Origin: Labrys sp. KNU-23
GTDB lineage: Bacteria > Pseudomonadota > Alphaproteobacteria > Rhizobiales > Labraceae
Length of the DNA: 64,000 bases
Direction: 5' to 3'
Assembly (NCBI RefSeq): GCF_008330945.1
Contig: NZ_CP043489.1
Location: 5,324,855-5,388,854 of the forward strand
Of this stretch, positions 60,823 through 64,000 are shown piece by piece. Numbering within the stretch: position 1 is the first letter of the stretch; each line of letters opens with the position of its first letter. The notes beneath the pieces are model-generated. The model saw nothing but the letters and a program-made list of their open reading frames with translations. It did not search any database and was not told the DNA's origin. A program made the translations under genes and the position numbers.

Positions 60823-61797
60823 ATGCCCACAGCCATTCGTGTTCACCAGACCGGCGGCCCCGAGGTCCTCACCTATGAGGAGATCACCACGCCGCTGCCC
60901 GCAGCCGGCGAGGTGCTGATCCGTCAGCATGCCTGCGGCGTGAACTATATCGATACCTATTACCGCTCAGGCCTCTACAAGGCACCGTCTCTACCTTTCA
61001 CCCTCGGCGCAGAGGGAGCGGGCGACGTGGTCGCGATCGGCGAGGGCGTGACCGAATTCAAACCCGGCGACCGCGTGGCCTATGCCGGCGCCATCGGCAG
61101 CTATGCCTCGGAGCGCACCTATCCGGCCGATCGGCTCGTCCCGCTGCCGGAGGCGATTTCCTACGAGCAGGCCGCCGGCATGATGCTCAAGGGCATGACG
61201 GCGCAATATCTGATCCGACGCACCTTCAAGGTCGCAAGCGGTCAGACCGTGCTGGTGCATGCAGCGGCGGGGGGTGTCGGGCTGATCCTGTGCCAGTGGG
61301 CCAAAGCGCTCGGTGCCACCGTGATCGGCACTGTGGGTTCGGAGGAAAAGGCCGCCCTGGCGCGCGCCAATGGCGCCGACCATACCATTCTCTACCGCAA
61401 AGAGGATTGGGTGAAACGCGTTGCGGAGATCACCAATGGCCGCAAATGCGACGTGGTCTATGACGGCGTGGGCAAGGACACCTATCCCGGCTCGCTCGAC
61501 TGCCTGAAGCCGCTGGGCATGTGGGTTTCCTTCGGCAACGCCTCCGGCCCAGTCGAGCCGGTTCCCATGCTGGTCCTGTCCCAGAAGGGATCTCTTTTCG
61601 CCACCCGCCCGACGCTGGGAACCTATGTTGCCGAACGCGCCGACCTCCTGGCAACGGCTCGCGACCTGTTCGAGACGGTCGCCTCCGGAAAGGTGACCAT
61701 CCCGGTCAACCAGCGCTATGCGCTCAAGGATGCCCGCAAGGCGCATGAGGACCTGGAAGGACGGGGCACGACCGGATCTTCGATCCTGCTGCCCTGA
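60823..61797 (+). CDS. qor: Quinone oxidoreductase (zeta-crystallin-like)
   Basis: A 324-aa zinc-free medium-chain dehydrogenase/reductase. It has NYIDTYYRSGLY, GAEGAGDVVAIGEGV, the NADPH-binding VHAAAGGVGLI (about residue 150) and GNASGPVEP. It reduces quinones with NADPH. The length equals that of E. coli QorA within a few residues. Lone gene between pcs and a methyltransferase gene 36 nt downstream. Confidence 0.92.
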   Translation: MPTAIRVHQTGGPEVLTYEEITTPLPAAGEVLIRQHACGVNYIDTYYRSGLYKAPSLPFTLGAEGAGDVVAIGEGVTEFKPGDRVAYAGAIGSYASERTYPADRLVPLPEAISYEQAAGMMLKGMTAQYLIRRTFKVASGQTVLVHAAAGGVGLILCQWAKALGATVIGTVGSEEKAALARANGADHTILYRKEDWVKRVAEITNGRKCDVVYDGVGKDTYPGSLDCLKPLGMWVSFGNASGPVEPVPMLVLSQKGSLFATRPTLGTYVAERADLLATARDLFETVASGKVTIPVNQRYALKDARKAHEDLEGRGTTGSSILLP

Positions 61798-61833
61798 GAG
61801 CTCGCCAACAGCGAAACGTTGTGGTGACAGCCC

Positions 61834-62556
61834 ATGACCGAAGACATCTACGACCCGCAATTCGTGAAAGGCGTCTTCGATCGCTGTTCCGATAAATATA
61901 TCGCGTTCAGCACCTGGTGTTCGCTCGGCTTCACCGAACGCTGGCGCCGGCAATGCGTCGAGGCTTTGCCGGCACCGGTCGTGTCCGCCGCGACGGGCTA
62001 TGACCTCATGGCCGGTACCGGAGAGGTCTGGCCCCATCTCCTGAAACGCCATCCTGCCATCGGCAGTATCATTGCCGTCGATATTTCCACCGGCATGCAC
62101 CGGCGCGCCATGACCCGTCTTCATGCCCATCGAGCCCATAGGATCGCCTTCGTCGAGGACGACGTCCTCTCCAGCAACTTGCCCCAAGGTAGCGCCGATT
62201 TCGTGATTTCGACCTTCGGCCTCAAGACGTTCAACCCGGCCCAGCATCGCAGGCTCGCCGCCTTGATCGCCCGCTGTCTCAAACCGGGAGGCAGTTTCTC
62301 GCTGATCGAGGCTTCCGATCCCAAGGGATGGTGGCTGCGCCCGCTCTATCGATTTCATCTGAAAGTCGTGCTGCCCATGATCGAGCGCTTTCTTCTGAAA
62401 GGAGCACAGGATTTTGCGATGATCGGAACCTACAGCACCAATTTCGGAGATGCTGCCGCCTTCGCCCGCATGCTGCAGGCGGAGGGCCTGCAGGTGGAGT
62501 ATCGAAAATTCTTCTACGGATGTGCGACCGGGGTATGCGGGCGAAAGCCGACATGA
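61834..62556 (+). CDS. UbiE-like class I methyltransferase
   Basis: A 240-aa methyltransferase. Motif I reads YDLMAGTGEVWP in place of DxGxGTG, motif II ends AVDISTGMHRRA, and DFVISTFGLKTFNPAQHRRLAALIARCLKPGGSFSLIE is the UbiE-like post-motif region. The C-terminal YYRFF-like segment (VEYRKFFYGCATG) also recalls UbiE/MenG. It may act on quinone precursors or lipids. True ubiE is usually found near ubiB, which is not here. Confidence 0.75.
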   Translation: MTEDIYDPQFVKGVFDRCSDKYIAFSTWCSLGFTERWRRQCVEALPAPVVSAATGYDLMAGTGEVWPHLLKRHPAIGSIIAVDISTGMHRRAMTRLHAHRAHRIAFVEDDVLSSNLPQGSADFVISTFGLKTFNPAQHRRLAALIARCLKPGGSFSLIEASDPKGWWLRPLYRFHLKVVLPMIERFLLKGAQDFAMIGTYSTNFGDAAAFARMLQAEGLQVEYRKFFYGCATGVCGRKPT

Positions 62557-62926
62557 GCGGACGCCTCACGCATGCCATGTTTTTCGGCTCCAGAGCATTC
62601 GGCAAGAGTCACGAATAACCCTTTGAAAGACAAATCGAAGAATGCTGTTGGCTCCGCAAGCGCCAGGGTGGCACCGGGGGGCGGAATGGGCTAAAGCGTT
62701 TTGCGATTTAATGGAATCACTGAGAATCGCCGAAGCGTTTTGTGATTTGAATGAATCACTTCAAATCGCAAAGACGCGTCGAAACAAAGAACTAGAGCAA
62801 ATTGGCATTCCCGCTTGAACGCACATTGCTCTAGGACGCGTCGAGAACGAAGAGCGTGACCAAGGAGCGTTTCCCAAGGCGCGTCTTGCTCATGAGGACG
62901 CCGCAGAATCGGTTTGAGGCCGTGCA
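62557..62926. other. Intergenic region before gyrA
   Basis: The 370-nt gap has no ORF of note. The first 135 nt are featureless; the rest is taken up by the compound repeat R4 (62692-62898), which stops 17 nt before the gyrA ribosome site (GAGG, 62916-62919). Confidence 0.5.
62692..62898 (+). repeat. Compound two-stem intergenic repeat, copy R4
   Basis: The first-stem module occurs twice in a row (AAAGCGTTTTGCGATTTAATGG, then AAGCGTTTTGTGATTTGAATGA). It ends in AATCGCAAAGACGCGTCGAAAC. The second-stem module (AGAGCAA at 62794-62800, TTGCTCT at 62826-62832) follows, and then a decayed second copy of it (GACGCGTCGAGAACGAAGAGCG ... GCGTCTTGCTC). Single-copy versions are R1-R3. Confidence 0.78.
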
Positions 62927-64000
62927 TTGACTGACGAAAACGACAAGAGGCCGGATGACGGGGAACCGTCCGACATCCGCTCGACTTCCATCACCGACGA
63001 GATGAGGCGCAGTTATCTCGATTACGCCATGAGCGTGATCGTGAGCCGTGCCCTGCCGGACGTGCGTGACGGCCTGAAGCCGGTCCATCGGCGCATCGTG
63101 CATTCGATGTACGAGAACAACCACACGCCGGATCGCAAATACGTCAAATCGGCCAATATCGTCGGCGCCGTGATGGGGCAGTACCATCCTCATGGCGACC
63201 AGTCGATCTACGACGCCCTGGTCCGCATGGCCCAGCCCTTCTCGATGCGCCTGATGCTGGTGGACGGGCAGGGCAATTTCGGCTCGGTCGACGGCGATCC
63301 GCCGGCGGCCATGCGTTACACCGAGTCGCGCATGTCGAAAGCCGCCGTGGCGATGATCGACGACATCGACAAGGATACGGTCGACTTCCAGGAAAACTAT
63401 GACGGCACCAAGTCGGAGCCGACAGTCCTGCCGGCGCGCTTTCCCAATCTCCTGGTCAACGGCGCCGGCGGCATCGCCGTCGGCATGGCCACCAACATTC
63501 CGCCGCACAATCTCGGCGAAGTGATCGACGGCTGTCTGGCCTATATCGAGAATCCGGCCATCACCATCGACGAATTGATGGAACTGATCCCGGGGCCCGA
63601 TTTCCCGACCGCCGCCAACATCGTCGGCCGTTCCGGCATACGCTCGGCCTACAACACCGGGCGGGGCTCGATCATCATGCGCGCCAGCGCCACGATCGAG
63701 GAAATCCGCAAGGATCGCGACGCCATCATCGTCACCGCCATTCCCTACCAGGTGAACAAGGCAACCCTGCAGGAGCGTATCGCCGAACTCGTGCGCGAGA
63801 AACGGATCGAGGGCATCGCCGAGGTGCGCGACGAGTCGGACCGTCAGGGCATGCGCCTGGTGGTCGAACTCAAGCGCGACGCCGTCGGCGAGGTGGTCTT
63901 GAATCAGCTCTACCGCTTCACCTCGCTGCAGACCAGCTTCGGGGCGAACATGGTGGCGCTGAATGGCGGCCGGCCCGAACTGCTCAATCTCAAGGATATG
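62927..64000 (+). CDS. gyrA: DNA gyrase subunit A (5' part, cut by window edge)
   Basis: The first 358 codons of GyrA. The start is TTG at 62927: an in-frame TGA lies at 62915-62917, GAGG is seven bases upstream, and starting at the next ATG would remove conserved residues. SYLDYAMSVIVSRALPDVRDG, the winged helix QYHPHGD, and the catalytic Tyr131 in AAMRYTESRM identify it. In the quinolone-resistance region the residue matching E. coli Ser83 is Gln92, and the Asp87 equivalent is kept (Asp96). GyrA breaks and rejoins DNA to add negative supercoils. Confidence 0.97.
   Translation, partial: MTDENDKRPDDGEPSDIRSTSITDEMRRSYLDYAMSVIVSRALPDVRDGLKPVHRRIVHSMYENNHTPDRKYVKSANIVGAVMGQYHPHGDQSIYDALVRMAQPFSMRLMLVDGQGNFGSVDGDPPAAMRYTESRMSKAAVAMIDDIDKDTVDFQENYDGTKSEPTVLPARFPNLLVNGAGGIAVGMATNIPPHNLGEVIDGCLAYIENPAITIDELMELIPGPDFPTAANIVGRSGIRSAYNTGRGSIIMRASATIEEIRKDRDAIIVTAIPYQVNKATLQERIAELVREKRIEGIAEVRDESDRQGMRLVVELKRDAVGEVVLNQLYRFTSLQTSFGANMVALNGGRPELLNLKDM

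Noticed and set aside
1..64000. CRISPR array, prophage, insertion sequence or integrative element
   Set aside because: No regularly spaced direct repeats, Cas genes, integrase, transposase, capsid or terminase genes were found. The tRNA-Lys at 30013-30088 shows no adjoining integrase or duplicated 3' end.

Overview
The window is a 64 kb piece of a GC-rich alphaproteobacterial chromosome, most likely of the order Hyphomicrobiales (Rhizobiales). The evidence is the block rpsF-rpsR-DUF2232-rplI-dnaB-alr ... radA-cvpA-purF, a phosphatidylcholine synthase, a NodT-type outer-membrane factor, perfect CtrA-like boxes, and intergenic palindromes of rhizobial style. The genus cannot be fixed from the sequence alone. 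There is no prophage, insertion sequence, CRISPR array or rRNA; one tRNA (Lys, anticodon TTT) is present.

Layout. 1-131: start of a PqqD-like gene, cut by the left edge. 327-7207: sugar/polyol ABC importer (Tat-exported binding protein, permease, two-domain ATPase, second permease), an SDR dehydrogenase and a ROK repressor. 7381-12232: a 933-aa Orn/Lys/Arg-type decarboxylase, a methyltransferase and a haloacid dehalogenase. 12382-21548: an MdtABC/MuxABC-like RND efflux operon (outer-membrane factor, adaptor, two permeases). 22296-26513: RlpA, a putative immunity-like protein, a mercaptopyruvate sulfurtransferase and a Sel1-repeat protein. 26561-29799: gnd-zwf-pgl, the oxidative pentose phosphate route. 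30013-34467: tRNA-Lys, a PCMT-like methyltransferase, a copper-chaperone-like HMA protein and a divergent PEP-carboxylase-like protein. 34630-37457: hydroxypyruvate isomerase-like gene, mntR and divergent mntH with a perfect palindromic operator candidate. 37571-46688: a membrane-anchored Sel1-type protein, panB, amn, a DUF2167 protein, a TPR protein with der, a macrodomain protein and an SDR. 46853-58350: purF, cvpA, radA, then PHA-system, sterol desaturase and VOC genes lying between radA and alr, then dnaB, rplI, DUF2232, rpsR and rpsF. 58577-64000: a short SDR remnant, terC, pcs, qor, a UbiE-like methyltransferase and the 5' part of gyrA.

Most genes are ordinary housekeeping or transport genes. 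The most unusual content is between them. (1) A paired-hairpin element occurs four times: two stem-loops always separated by a 16-nt linker that is followed by GCAG. One copy runs into the radA reading frame and supplies its last codons. (2) A second element of about 105 nt, also with two stems, occurs four times; the copy just before gyrA is internally duplicated. (3) A 29-bp perfect inverted repeat and a 26-bp inverted repeat whose arms are themselves palindromes are also present. No RAYT or other transposase that could explain them is seen here.

Protein-level oddities are the PEPC-like protein with altered catalytic motifs, a second ABC ATPase domain with a degenerate active site, an insertion in one RND permease, orphan immunity-like and macrodomain genes, and TTG starts for pcs and gyrA.
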